Shown: positions 1 through 9,331 of the stretch, piece by piece
Position numbering within the stretch: position 1 is the stretch's first letter
How the letters are laid out: the number at the start of each line of letters is the position of its first letter
Assembly: GCF_023740735.1 (NCBI RefSeq)
Contig: NZ_JAMRXH010000002.1
Coordinates: forward strand, 62,001-126,000
DNA length: 64,000 nucleotides
Source of the DNA: Nocardia sp. CDC159
GTDB taxonomy: Bacteria > Actinomycetota > Actinomycetes > Mycobacteriales > Mycobacteriaceae
Direction: 5' to 3'
Made by a program: the position numbers and the translations under genes
Notes under the pieces: generated by a model
Seen by the model: only the letters and a program-made list of their open reading frames with translations
What the model was told of the DNA's origin: nothing
The model's database searches: none

Positions 1-1
1 A

Positions 2-76
2 ATCCGACACGAGCGCAACCCGATCCGTCCCGACGAAGAACAGTCTACGTGGCAGGAATTCACTGAACACGCCTAG
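2..76 (+). CDS. C-terminal end of an unrecognised protein (partial)
   Basis: An open frame enters from the left edge and ends at a TAG at 74-76. It supplies 24 residues, rich in charged residues and ending Glu-His-Ala, and the composition looks like a real protein tail. The other plus frame checked hits a stop at once. I do not recognise the family. It ends before the ABC-3C genes, which run toward it from the opposite strand. Confidence 0.4.
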   Translation: MRHERNPIRPDEEQSTWQEFTEHA

Positions 77-423
77 ACAGGAGGCGAGGCGCACCAGCCA
101 CCCTCGCTCGGACCTCGGGGCCTGATCTTCTTCGGCGACTATCCCGAAACGAAGTAAACAGCTATTTCGAGACCTGTCTGAATATCAATGGACGCCTTGC
201 GGGCAACCGCTCGACGTCTGCGGGACCCACCTTCTGGATCGGCGACGGCCAACCGACCTGCCCCGCCCACCGATGACGTGGTACTGGCACCCAGCGTGTT
301 CGGTCAGCGCGACCATGCCGGCGAAGTCCCGTGATCGAGCTGAGACAGAAGCTGACCAGATCGGCAATGTGGGACACCCTCTAAGCAAACCAGTTCTTTC
401 GAACTTACCATGGGTGCAGGCTG
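77..423. other. Gene-poor spacer at the left end of the defence island
   Basis: This stretch of about 350 bases separates the leftmost partial gene from the converging ABC-3C ATPase gene. Short open frames exist on both strands (60-80 codons), but none has a convincing ribosome site, recognisable motif or credible composition. I see no tRNA, direct repeat or transposase remnant. It may be degraded sequence at the island border. Confidence 0.4.
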
Positions 424-2166
424 TCACCCGAAGCGGAATCCGAAGATTCCGCCGGCATCAGTATCGTCAGTCAGGCGTGTGTTGAGGATGTAGGGCTTGG
501 ATTCGAAAGCGCCGTCGCTCTGCACCTCAACACTCGTCAAGAAATCCGAGTTGAGCGTTACGATGTACTGGAACCCATGTTCCTCGGCTAGCCTGGCTCC
601 GATATTGAGGCAAGATGCGACTTGCCTTCCATCGATCGCATCAAAGAGATGGCTGTCATGAACAAGAATGCGCGGCGCTCGCCTCGCTTTGATCGCGGAT
701 ATAGCGCAGACGATGTCAAGCATAAAAGTTTTCACGCTACGAATACCCGAGCTCGCGTCACCAGAGATACGCGGTTCGACGGTAAGAATACCCTTGGAAT
801 TAGTTGAAATGAGGAGCGATGCCTCGCGGTCGATGTAGATCTCGGCACCGAGTTCACTGAACAGTGAGATCGCTTCGTCCAGCTGTTCTGCTCGTTCATG
901 CGTCTCCGCTCGAACCGCGGTGACAAGTTCGGCTGTCTTCAGCTTGATTGTGTCGTTGATCGTACTGATCGACTGAGCAGCATCGAGTCGCCGTTCGAGG
1001 TCTGCAACGTCGGCCTCACGCTGAGCAAGATCGCGTTGCGCGCTCAGGAACGTGTCGAGAGCGACGGTCTCGCTGAGCAACTGCATGACTTGCGCTCTCT
1101 GACGATCCAACACCCGGCGTTCCTGATCGATCACCTCGAGCCGGGACCGCACTGCGCCCAACTCTTGTTCGAGAAACAATTGCCGATTGCGCACGATCGA
1201 CTCATGGAAGACTGCAACTTCCTCATAGCGCCGCATTACTGAATCCGGCACTATCAGGCCAACTTCCGCGTAGACCCGACCGAGCCGCGCAGTCAGATCG
1301 GTACTCGTGGCGATGGTCGCCTCGTCACGCAGTGTCTCCTCCAGTTCTCGCAATCGCCTCTGGAGCGTCAGTCCCTCGTCGTTGAGTCTGCGGATTTCCC
1401 CGCTCAACCGGTCGGCTTCTCGCTGATGGTCGGCGTATCGTCCGTCAACTTTGAAGGCGCGTAGATCATCCCGCATACGCTCACGCAGCCGACGAGCTGT
1501 TGCAAGGCGGGCACGCAGAGCGGACTCGTCGAGAGAAAGGTGCGCGAGCGCACCTTCCTGGACTGCCTTGCGGATCGCCTTGCTCTGTTTGGTGAGCCGG
1601 TCGATTTCACCAGCCTTACCCAAAATTTCCGGTGACAGGCCCAACATAAATCCGAGCTTTACGCCGGATTCCCAATCAGATTCGGCATGATGCCCCTTGA
1701 TCGGGCTGCCAAAATAAGTGCGGATCAGCTGCGCCCATATCTGGCCGGACGTCGGACGGCTGACATTGTCCGGAATATGAAAAACCCTTCGGGACAGCAG
1801 CTCCTTCCAATCGTCGACCCGTAACTCCGAACCGCCCACAACCTCCGACCAACCGGATACCCACACCTTGGTGCTAGGGGATACCGCACGTGTGATAGAT
1901 ACCTCCTCGCCTGTCTCATCAGACCCGGAGAGCTCTAGACGGGCCGTGAATTGATGCTCCGACAGTTCTGCTACTTTGAACTCCGGAGGTAAATCACCGC
2001 CGAGCAGGTAGCGCAGAATCTTGACGAAACTCGTTTTACCACTGCTGTTTCGGCTCTCACCCTGTTCTGAAGCCACCGTGCGGTCCGCAACGAGAATGTT
2101 GAGGCCCGCGCGAAACCGCACTGCCTTGAACCGCGGATCCGAGGAGGACAGCTCACTGAGAAACAT
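424..2166 (-). CDS. ABC-3C system ATPase, DUF2326 family
   Basis: This 580-residue protein is the SMC/ABC-like ATPase of an ABC three-component (ABC-3C) conflict system. A Walker A loop (SSGKT, residues 41-45) lies in the N-terminal half-domain. A long charged, probably coiled-coil middle follows, then a C-terminal half-domain with a Walker-B-like HDSHLFD near residue 504. That layout is typical of DUF2326 proteins. It is the last gene of three, starting 14 bases inside the middle-component gene, with AAGG seven bases before the ATG. In ABC-3C systems the ATPase is thought to sense invading nucleic acid or its processing and to license the effector. Here that role is inferred from family and context. 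The region has visibly lower G+C than the rest of the window, consistent with transfer. Confidence 0.85.
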   Translation of the reverse strand: MFLSELSSSDPRFKAVRFRAGLNILVADRTVASEQGESRNSSGKTSFVKILRYLLGGDLPPEFKVAELSEHQFTARLELSGSDETGEEVSITRAVSPSTKVWVSGWSEVVGGSELRVDDWKELLSRRVFHIPDNVSRPTSGQIWAQLIRTYFGSPIKGHHAESDWESGVKLGFMLGLSPEILGKAGEIDRLTKQSKAIRKAVQEGALAHLSLDESALRARLATARRLRERMRDDLRAFKVDGRYADHQREADRLSGEIRRLNDEGLTLQRRLRELEETLRDEATIATSTDLTARLGRVYAEVGLIVPDSVMRRYEEVAVFHESIVRNRQLFLEQELGAVRSRLEVIDQERRVLDRQRAQVMQLLSETVALDTFLSAQRDLAQREADVADLERRLDAAQSISTINDTIKLKTAELVTAVRAETHERAEQLDEAISLFSELGAEIYIDREASLLISTNSKGILTVEPRISGDASSGIRSVKTFMLDIVCAISAIKARRAPRILVHDSHLFDAIDGRQVASCLNIGARLAEEHGFQYIVTLNSDFLTSVEVQSDGAFESKPYILNTRLTDDTDAGGIFGFRFG

Positions 2167-2407
2167 CGATGCGCCTTACTCGGCCGTCGTCGAACAAGTC
2201 GACCAACCGCATCGTATACAAGGACGCAAGTGCGAGCGAGAACCAGTCGAAGGTGATCCGCCGAGGAGACCTCGATGAACGCTGACGGGCACAGTAGCGC
2301 TCCCAGAGCGCGGAGACCGATATCGGGTCGTTCAGCTCCTCGAGAAGCTCGGAGCCAACTGTGATCAGAGCACGCTCTGGCGACACCCCTTTAGTTGGCA
2401 GAAGCAT
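2153..2407 (-). CDS. ABC-3C middle component (MC6-like)
   Basis: A small gene of 84 residues sits between effector and ATPase and overlaps both (17 and 14 bases). The N-terminus (MLLPTKGVSPERAL) and the pattern SALWERY followed by ITFDWFSLALASLYTM match my recollection of the small winged-helix-like middle component 6 of ABC-3C systems, usually 70-85 residues. I chose the ATG at 2407 because GGAG lies seven bases upstream. An in-frame ATG at 2422 would add five residues. Its likely job is to bridge the DUF2326 ATPase and the effector. The overlaps suggest coupled translation in fixed ratio. Confidence 0.75.
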   Translation of the reverse strand: MLLPTKGVSPERALITVGSELLEELNDPISVSALWERYCARQRSSRSPRRITFDWFSLALASLYTMRLVDLFDDGRVRRIDVSQ

Positions 2408-3362
2408 CGGAAAGCTCCACATTGGATACCGTTTCTGAACTGGACGGCAGCTCGAAGATATGGCAAGAGTCGAAGAAGTAGGAGACAACAGCGAACGCGG
2501 CGTTGGCGCGCGTGCCGTCCATGCGCACATTCGCGCCAGCGACGGCGACGTACAGGCGCTCCAGGATCTCGGCTGGATTCGATGTGATTGACCGCGCTTC
2601 CTCATATAAGGCGCGGAACCGAGCACCATGCGCGTCGTAGAGTCCTGGATCTGAAAATGCCTCATACCACTGGTCTATTCGCGGTGCTAGTAGTCGGCCA
2701 TAGTTGAATTCCGCCCGGCTGGCCGCAGGAAGATCGTTGAAGTCCATTTTAGTCTCCGGGACAGGCAGCACCGCGCCCTCCGGGGCGGTGGCCTCATTCG
2801 CAGTGCCGAGGGCGTCGAGCAGCGGGATCAGGTCTGCCAGCTCGACGTTCGCGATTCCCGGCGCACCCGGAAACAGCTCGTTCAAGACCGACATACCCAG
2901 CTTAGCCACCACCTCGAGCCACAGTCTCTCGGAGTTGAAAAGACGAATCGTCAACGGGCGCTGGGATTCCTGCCCATGAGCCTGCTGCAGTCCGACGATA
3001 ACCTTCGACGCCACCGGGCCGACAGGCGCATTAGTCACAAACCGCCAGGTATGAAAAGAGATCCACTGGTCGATCGCTCGTGCAAAGTCTTTACTGATCT
3101 TCTTGGCCAGCTCACCCTCGGCATTCCGGCCCGGCCGCTGTCCATAACAGGCATACGCGATGGTCCCAGCCTCAGCGAGACCATCGCATCCTCCGTCTCC
3201 CAGCCTGCCGGTTGGTGACGGGTTCAGGAAGTCGTCATGGAAGCGCGCGAGTACTTTCGCGACGTAGTCTTCGAACGGGGTTCCCGACTTGACACATTCC
3301 TGCTGATGGCGGCCGTGGTACCAGTCGAGCCAGTTGGCCGTCAGCACCGTTGGCACTTCCAT
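2391..3362 (-). CDS. ABC-3C effector with restriction-endonuclease-like N-terminal domain
   Basis: The first gene of the ABC-3C operon encodes 323 residues. The N-terminal domain has a restriction-endonuclease-like pattern: Glu31 in an FEDYVAKVL helix, then GDGGCDG with Asp60, then a strand with AYACYG. Many ABC-3C effectors have this kind of nuclease domain, usually with YYQxY where this one has YACY. The C-terminal half, with EFNYGRLLAPRIDQWYEAF and a helical tail, resembles the ABC-3C C-terminal domain that docks to the other components. I chose ATG 3362, with GGGGG seven bases upstream; an in-frame TTG at 3368 is possible. The probable role is DNA or RNA cleavage once the ATPase is triggered. 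The family call is from motif memory, not a search. Confidence 0.75.
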   Translation of the reverse strand: MEVPTVLTANWLDWYHGRHQQECVKSGTPFEDYVAKVLARFHDDFLNPSPTGRLGDGGCDGLAEAGTIAYACYGQRPGRNAEGELAKKISKDFARAIDQWISFHTWRFVTNAPVGPVASKVIVGLQQAHGQESQRPLTIRLFNSERLWLEVVAKLGMSVLNELFPGAPGIANVELADLIPLLDALGTANEATAPEGAVLPVPETKMDFNDLPAASRAEFNYGRLLAPRIDQWYEAFSDPGLYDAHGARFRALYEEARSITSNPAEILERLYVAVAGANVRMDGTRANAAFAVVSYFFDSCHIFELPSSSETVSNVELSDASAN

Positions 3363-3558
3363 CACCAATCCCCCTCAGATCGACTAATGATTGGTCTTCC
3401 GTCCAAGCTAACCGACAGCGCGACGGTCGGCACGAGAATGACGATACCGAGGTCCTGGACGGAAACAGTCATCATGGCGATGATCAACCTCGGTACCCAC
3501 TAAGGTGGGAGTCCGTGTCAGAGCCTCGACAGGTAGCTGAAGACAGACAGGGGGAACG
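3363..3558. promoter_or_regulatory. Shared divergent promoter region of the two defence operons
   Basis: The 196 bases between the ABC-3C effector start and the Res start must hold promoters for both operons. A small hairpin, CCCAC-TAAG-GTGGG, lies in the half nearest the Res gene (about 3497-3510). Each gene has a purine-rich ribosome site. I could not assign -35/-10 elements with confidence. Confidence 0.45.
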
Positions 3559-6500
3559 GTGACGGGCCAGGCTATCGACAATCCGATCCTAAACTCACCG
3601 TACGAGCAGCCGGACCGCTACTACGAGATCAACAACGGCCCCACCGGTGTCATCCGCGACGGGCGCAGGCCCAGTGAATCGTTCATCCCGATTGCGTTGT
3701 CCAGGAAAGGGCAGAGCGACGCGGTGCAGGGAGAGTTCGACCTGCTTACCGGGGAACGCACCGTGCGCAACAGACTGATAAACGACCTGCGTCGCGACGT
3801 CGACCGCTGGCGCCGCGGCGGACACTACGACGGAGCTACAGCGATCAGCCGTAAGCTGCTGCAGCACTGGGCCGATCCGGAGCGCGAGAACCGGGTGCTG
3901 TTCTGTCAACGAGAGGCCGCGGAGACTGCCATCTTCCTAACGGAGGTCGCCGGCCGTAAGGGCATGACCGACTGGCGCAAGCGGCTTGAGCCGGAGAACG
4001 ACTCGCATAACGCGGGGCTCCCCCGAGTCGCACTGAAGATGGCCACCGGCTCGGGCAAGACCGTAGTGATGGCGATGCTCATCGCATGGCATACGTTGAA
4101 CAAGATGTACTCGCCACGCGACGCGCGTTTCACCAATCGCTTTCTCGTGGTCGCACCCGGCATCACCATCCGGGACCGGCTGCGCGTTCTGCTACCGGAG
4201 GACCCGGACAACTACTATGACCTGCGTGATCTGATCCCGACCGATCTCCGGGGCGGACTCGAGCAGGCCCGCGTCGCGATCACCAACTATCACTCCTTCC
4301 TCCTCCGGGACGCCAAGGAAGTACGCGGGATCGCGCGCAACACCAGGCTGCTTCTGCGAGGCGATCGCCCTGACGACCCGTTCAGGGAGACGCCGCAAGC
4401 AATGGTGTCCCGGGTGCTACGCAATCTGGGCGTGACCGCCAAGAACCAGCAGCAGATCGTCGTGCTCAACGATGAGGCCCACCACTGCTATCAGGACCGC
4501 CCGGTGAGTTCCGGGGTGAAGCTCACAGCCGAGGAGCAGGAGGCGAATGAGGAGGCCCGGGTCTGGTTCAAGGGTCTGCAGGCGGTGGCAAAACATGCTG
4601 GGATCAAACAGATTTACGATCTCTCAGCCACCCCGTTCTATCTGAGCGGCTCCGGGTACAACGAGGGCCATATCTTCCCGTGGACCGTGAGCGACTTCTC
4701 GCTGATGGACGCCATCGAGTCGGGTATCGTCAAGGTGCCCCGTACACCGGTTGACGACGACGCGGCGCACCCGCTGGTGACGTACCTGCGGCTGTGGGAG
4801 TTCGTGGGTAAGAGCCTGCCCAAGCGTGCCGCCCGAGGCGTGGTCGACAACTGGATTCCGCAGCCCGAGCTCGAGGGTGCGTTGCGTAGTCTCTACCGCA
4901 GTTACGAACGGGCGTTCGCGCATTGGGAATCCGTCCTGCGCCACCATGGCGAGACTCCACCGGTCTTCATTGTCGTCTGTCCGAACACGGCGGTGAGCAA
5001 GCTGGTCTACGAGTGGATCGCTGGTGAAGAGGTAGTCCAGGACGACGAAGTCGTTGCGCATCGGCCTGGCAACCTCGAGCTGTTGAGCAACGTCGTGGAT
5101 GGTAGACCACTGGCTCGGCCGCGCACGATCCTCATCGACTCGGCCCAGTTGGAGTCGGGTGGGGGCATCAAGGCCGATTTCAAGCAGGCCGCCGGCGCGG
5201 AGATCCTCGCGTTCAAACAGGAGTACCGGCTGCGCAATCCAGGCGCAGACATCGAGAAGATCGGCGACGACGAGCTGCTTCGCGAAGTGATGAACACCGT
5301 CGGCAAGCGTGGCAAGCTCGGCGAGCAGATTCGTTGTGTCGTGAGTGTGTCGATGCTTACCGAAGGCTGGGACGCCAACACAGTCACCCACATCCTCGGA
5401 GTGCGTGCCTTCCGCAGCCAGCTGCTGTGCGAGCAGGTGGTTGGGCGGGGCCTGCGGCGGCGTTCGTATGCCGTGAATCCGGAGACCGGGCACTTCGAGC
5501 CCGAATACGCAAACGTGTACGGCATTCCGTTCCAATTCATTTCGTCGGACAAGCCGTTGCCGGATCCGATGCCTCCGCGACCGGTCATCGAGGTCTGTGC
5601 GACTAAGGGCCGGGAGCATCTGGGGATCACGTTCCCAAAACTGGACGGATATCGGGTCGAAATACCGGACGAACCCCTCGTGTTCGACCCGGAAGGCCTG
5701 CCCACTTTCGTGATAGGCCCCAACACGGTACCGCGCTGGGTCGAGATGCAGGGGGTTGTCGGCGCCTCCGAGCACGAAGGCGGCGACCACCGGAAGTACC
5801 GGAAGCAGGAGGTCGCCTACGCCCTCGCCAAGCGCGTTCTGGATAGGTGGCTGAACACAGGCGAGGATCGGCGGCCGTGGCTATTTCCGGAACTCGTGCA
5901 GATTTGCGCTGAATGGCTCGATCGTTGCGTGACCATCACACCGCCGTATGATCTCGGTTACCTGATGACCATCACGGAGGCTCAGGTCGAGGCGAGCGAA
6001 AAGATCTGGGATGCGATCGTTCGTGAACAAGGCGACCGCCGTGACCGATTGCGTCCGATGCTCAACCGCTTCGACCCCGAAGGTTCCACCGGCGAAGTCT
6101 GTTTCCCGACCCGCAAGGCGGCGGTCGAAGCAGTGAAATCGGAGGTCTCTCACGTGACCCTCGACGGCAAAGACGGCAACACCTGGGAACAGCTGCTCGC
6201 CGCGGAACTGGAACTCAACGACAATGTCCATTCCTACGTCAAGAATGACCACCTCGGGTTCATCATCCCGTACGTGCACAAGGGCCGCAACCACTCGTAT
6301 CTGCCCGACTTCCTGGTGCGTTTGCGACAGCGCGATTCTGAAGATGTCCCCCGCACGCTAATTATCGAGGTGTCCGGTAGCCGGAAGAGTCCCGGCCCGA
6401 CGCAGGCGAAAGCGGAGACTGCACGGAACTCGTGGTGCGTCGCCGTGAACAACCACGGCGGATTCGGACGGTGGGGCTACGTCGAGATGACCAATCCGCT

Positions 6501-6615
6501 TGAGTTCAAGACGAGGCTGGCGGACGCGATCCGGCAGCTGTACGACAATGCGCCGATCATCGGCGACCCTGACCTGCTGGACCTCGACATCTGGAGGAGC
6601 GCACGTGGCGCGTAG
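3559..6615 (+). CDS. Type III Res-like helicase/restriction subunit (BPTD_3080-like)
   Basis: This 1018-residue SF2 helicase resembles type III restriction Res subunits, specifically the BPTD_3080-like branch. Visible motifs are ATGSGKT (162-168, Walker A), DEAH (305-308), SAT (356-358) and a QVVGRGLRRR motif VI (626-635). It should use ATP to move along DNA and pair with the methyltransferase encoded next. The C-terminus has the expected PD-(D/E)xK-like nuclease fold with PDF (Asp917), followed by Glu937 in EVSG and a VNN...FGRWGY tail. The usual third residue, Lys of ExK, is Ser939 here, so cleavage activity is uncertain. The GTG start has GGGG four bases upstream. The downstream gene starts 11 bases before this one stops. 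Confidence 0.88.
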   Translation: MTGQAIDNPILNSPYEQPDRYYEINNGPTGVIRDGRRPSESFIPIALSRKGQSDAVQGEFDLLTGERTVRNRLINDLRRDVDRWRRGGHYDGATAISRKLLQHWADPERENRVLFCQREAAETAIFLTEVAGRKGMTDWRKRLEPENDSHNAGLPRVALKMATGSGKTVVMAMLIAWHTLNKMYSPRDARFTNRFLVVAPGITIRDRLRVLLPEDPDNYYDLRDLIPTDLRGGLEQARVAITNYHSFLLRDAKEVRGIARNTRLLLRGDRPDDPFRETPQAMVSRVLRNLGVTAKNQQQIVVLNDEAHHCYQDRPVSSGVKLTAEEQEANEEARVWFKGLQAVAKHAGIKQIYDLSATPFYLSGSGYNEGHIFPWTVSDFSLMDAIESGIVKVPRTPVDDDAAHPLVTYLRLWEFVGKSLPKRAARGVVDNWIPQPELEGALRSLYRSYERAFAHWESVLRHHGETPPVFIVVCPNTAVSKLVYEWIAGEEVVQDDEVVAHRPGNLELLSNVVDGRPLARPRTILIDSAQLESGGGIKADFKQAAGAEILAFKQEYRLRNPGADIEKIGDDELLREVMNTVGKRGKLGEQIRCVVSVSMLTEGWDANTVTHILGVRAFRSQLLCEQVVGRGLRRRSYAVNPETGHFEPEYANVYGIPFQFISSDKPLPDPMPPRPVIEVCATKGREHLGITFPKLDGYRVEIPDEPLVFDPEGLPTFVIGPNTVPRWVEMQGVVGASEHEGGDHRKYRKQEVAYALAKRVLDRWLNTGEDRRPWLFPELVQICAEWLDRCVTITPPYDLGYLMTITEAQVEASEKIWDAIVREQGDRRDRLRPMLNRFDPEGSTGEVCFPTRKAAVEAVKSEVSHVTLDGKDGNTWEQLLAAELELNDNVHSYVKNDHLGFIIPYVHKGRNHSYLPDFLVRLRQRDSEDVPRTLIIEVSGSRKSPGPTQAKAETARNSWCVAVNNHGGFGRWGYVEMTNPLEFKTRLADAIRQLYDNAPIIGDPDLLDLDIWRSARGA

Positions 6616-9331
6616 GAACACCCCGGCCGGCCCGACCGCAGTCGACGCCATCCGGCACACCGACAAACGCGCCAACATCCCGACCGCCGACGCACAAGAA
6701 TTCGTCGGGCCGGAGGTCGAGGCCGTTCGGAAGGTTCGACTGGAGCGCGACGAGAGCCTGGACCCGCAATTGGTGTGGAAGGGCAAGTACGATGCCAACG
6801 GGGCAGGCAACGACCTGGTTACGGATGCTCCGCCGATATACATCCAAGAAAAGATTGCCCCGCGCGTGCTGATAGAAAACCTTCGCCGGACCGCCAAGCG
6901 TCCGGGAAATGAGCCGGAACCGAGCCTCTTCGACGACTTCGCCGACTTCGACGGACTTCCCGAACTTGACCGGCTCGATTTCTACAATCACGGCGCCAAA
7001 TGGTCGAACCGGATAATCCTAGGTGACTCTCTTCAGGTGATGGCCTCGCTGGCCGACCGAGAGCAGTTGCGCGGCAAGGTGCAGATGGTCTACATCGACC
7101 CGCCGTACGGGATCAAATTCGGGTCCAATTGGCAAGTATCGGCGCGGAAGCGGGACGTCAAAGACGGCAAGCTCGAGGATGCCGCTCGGGAAGCTGAGCA
7201 GATTAAGGCTTTTCGGGATACGTGGGAGTTGGGAATCCACTCGTACCTGTCGTATCTGCGCGACCGATTGCTTATGGCGCGAGAATTGCTCACCGAGTCG
7301 GGATCATGCTTCGTACAAATTGGTGACGAGAACGTACATCTCGTGCGGAGTTTGATGGATGAAGTCTTCGGTAGTGAGAACTTTGTCAGCCAAATTTCTT
7401 TCTCGACCACATCAGGCGCCGGCAGTTTTGCAGGTGGGACAAACGTGTTGCCATCCGTAAATAGTTTCATAATCTGGTACGCGCGCGCTATGGATCGCGT
7501 GAAGTACCGCCAACTGTACCGGCTGCGAGAGCACGGTGGCGCTGGGGCGGGGAAATACACCACGGCAGAGCTGGCCGACGGTTCAAGAATTCCTGCATCG
7601 CAGCTCATCGACGGACAACAGGCACGGCTTCTTCGCTACGACAACCTCACCTCCCAAACGACACGCGTCGGTCAAACTACCGTCTTTCCAGTCACTATCG
7701 ATGGGAAAACTGTCAAGCCCCAGTCAGGTGGATGGAAAACGAACATCACTGGCATGGGAAAGCTCGTGGCGGCTCAACGAGTCGCACTGACAGGAAGAAC
7801 ACTTTCGTATATCCGTTATTTTGACGACTTCCCGGCCTTTCCACTGACGAATAGTTGGCCCGATATCGGTGGTATTCAGAGCCGGGCGGACCCGAAGGTC
7901 TATGTAGTTCAAACAGCTACATCGGCAGTCGAGCGGTGTCTACTTATGTGTACCGACCCGGGTGACCTCGTCGTCGACCCGACTTGCGGCTCCGGTACGA
8001 CAGCGTTCGTAGCCGAGCAGTGGGGGCGCCGCTGGATCACTATCGACACCTCCCGCGTTGCGTTGGCCCTGGCCCGCCAACGCATCATGGGTGCGAAGTA
8101 TCCGTGGCACCTGCTTGCTGATTCAGCAGATGGCTATGCCAAAGAACAATCGCTCACTGTTCAGCCCCTGCCCCGCAAGGATTTCACCAACGACATACGT
8201 CATGGCTTCGTCTACGAGCGAGTCCAGCACATCACCCTGAAGTCCATCGCGAACAACCCAGACATCAAGGAAGGCATGAGCCGCAAAGAGATCGACGACG
8301 CGATCAAGCGGCACGCCGAGTTCGAACTGCTCTACGACAAGCCCTGCGAGGACAAGCGGAAGGTTCGTGTCTCCGGCCCCTTCACTGTCGAGTCGCTGAG
8401 CCCGCACCGCTCGCTGGCGTTCCCAGGTCCGGAGTCGGTAACCGCCGAATCACGCTGTGAAACGGAAGCGGCAAAGGAGGCGGACGCGCCGACCTTCGAG
8501 CAGTCGATCCTCGACAACCTCGCCAAGGCCGGAATCCAGAATGGGCGCCGCAACGAGCGAATCACGTTCGTGGCTTTCGCGACCTACGCCGGCACCTACA
8601 TCCAGGCCATCGGTGAACGAGAGGCGACAAACGGCGACGAACCGGGCGAGCCCGCCCGCATTGCAATCGCCGTCGGCCCGCAATACGGCACAGTCAGCGC
8701 CTCCTACGTCAAGCAGGCGGCGCGTGAAGCGATTAGGGCGGAGAGCGTGGACCTGCTCTGCATCCTCGCCTTCGCGTTCGATCCACAGGTCACCGGCATC
8801 ACCGAGGAGGACGGCGTGACCGTGGACACCTCGGACGACGGATTTGCGAACGTCGCGGGTTCTCGCCGGCTCGGCAGGTTGCCGGTGCTGATGGTCAGGA
8901 TGAATCCCGATCTGCTTATGGGCGAACAGCTACGCAAGACCGGTGCCGGAAACCTGTTCACTGTCTTCGGCGAGCCAGACATCGATATGACCGAAACGCC
9001 CGAGGGCTACGTAGTCACCATCAATGGGGTCGACGTCTACGACCCGACCACGGGCAAGGTCCGCAGCAAAGATACGAGCCAGATCGCGCTGTGGATGATC
9101 GATACTGATTACAATGAGGAGTCGTTCTTCGTCCGGCACTGCTACTTCACGGGCGGCGGTGACCCGTACAAACGGCTCAAGATCGCCCTCAGAGCCGAAG
9201 TCGACGCGGCTGCGTGGGAGTCGCTGTACCGCACCGAATCCCGCCCGTTCCCACGGCCGGAGAGCGGCATGATTGCGGTGAAAGTGATCAACGACTACGG
9301 CGACGAAGTCATGAAAGTGCTCGAGGTGTGA
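6605..9331 (+). CDS. Beta-class DNA methyltransferase (type III Mod-like)
   Basis: This 908-residue site-specific DNA methyltransferase has catalytic DPPY at 165-168 ahead of the SAM-binding DPTCGSGTT at 458-466. That is the beta-class order found in type III Mod and many N6-adenine or N4-cytosine enzymes. A long N-terminal segment and a C-terminal part of about 400 residues probably carry target recognition and contacts to Res. I chose the GTG at 6605, which overlaps the Res gene by 11 bases; the frame stays open further upstream but only through Res sequence. The stop overlaps the next start as TGATG. It probably marks host DNA and gives the complex its sequence specificity. The target site cannot be read from sequence. 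Confidence 0.9.
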   Translation: MARRNTPAGPTAVDAIRHTDKRANIPTADAQEFVGPEVEAVRKVRLERDESLDPQLVWKGKYDANGAGNDLVTDAPPIYIQEKIAPRVLIENLRRTAKRPGNEPEPSLFDDFADFDGLPELDRLDFYNHGAKWSNRIILGDSLQVMASLADREQLRGKVQMVYIDPPYGIKFGSNWQVSARKRDVKDGKLEDAAREAEQIKAFRDTWELGIHSYLSYLRDRLLMARELLTESGSCFVQIGDENVHLVRSLMDEVFGSENFVSQISFSTTSGAGSFAGGTNVLPSVNSFIIWYARAMDRVKYRQLYRLREHGGAGAGKYTTAELADGSRIPASQLIDGQQARLLRYDNLTSQTTRVGQTTVFPVTIDGKTVKPQSGGWKTNITGMGKLVAAQRVALTGRTLSYIRYFDDFPAFPLTNSWPDIGGIQSRADPKVYVVQTATSAVERCLLMCTDPGDLVVDPTCGSGTTAFVAEQWGRRWITIDTSRVALALARQRIMGAKYPWHLLADSADGYAKEQSLTVQPLPRKDFTNDIRHGFVYERVQHITLKSIANNPDIKEGMSRKEIDDAIKRHAEFELLYDKPCEDKRKVRVSGPFTVESLSPHRSLAFPGPESVTAESRCETEAAKEADAPTFEQSILDNLAKAGIQNGRRNERITFVAFATYAGTYIQAIGEREATNGDEPGEPARIAIAVGPQYGTVSASYVKQAAREAIRAESVDLLCILAFAFDPQVTGITEEDGVTVDTSDDGFANVAGSRRLGRLPVLMVRMNPDLLMGEQLRKTGAGNLFTVFGEPDIDMTETPEGYVVTINGVDVYDPTTGKVRSKDTSQIALWMIDTDYNEESFFVRHCYFTGGGDPYKRLKIALRAEVDAAAWESLYRTESRPFPRPESGMIAVKVINDYGDEVMKVLEV

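Noticed and set aside
185-485. Short frames on both strands in the left spacer
   Set aside because: No ribosome site, no recognisable family, and they overlap each other on opposite strands.
4624-5790. Minus-strand frame of 388 codons opposite the Res gene
   Set aside because: It mirrors the Res coding strand, has no ribosome site or family, and Res motifs are intact in this stretch.
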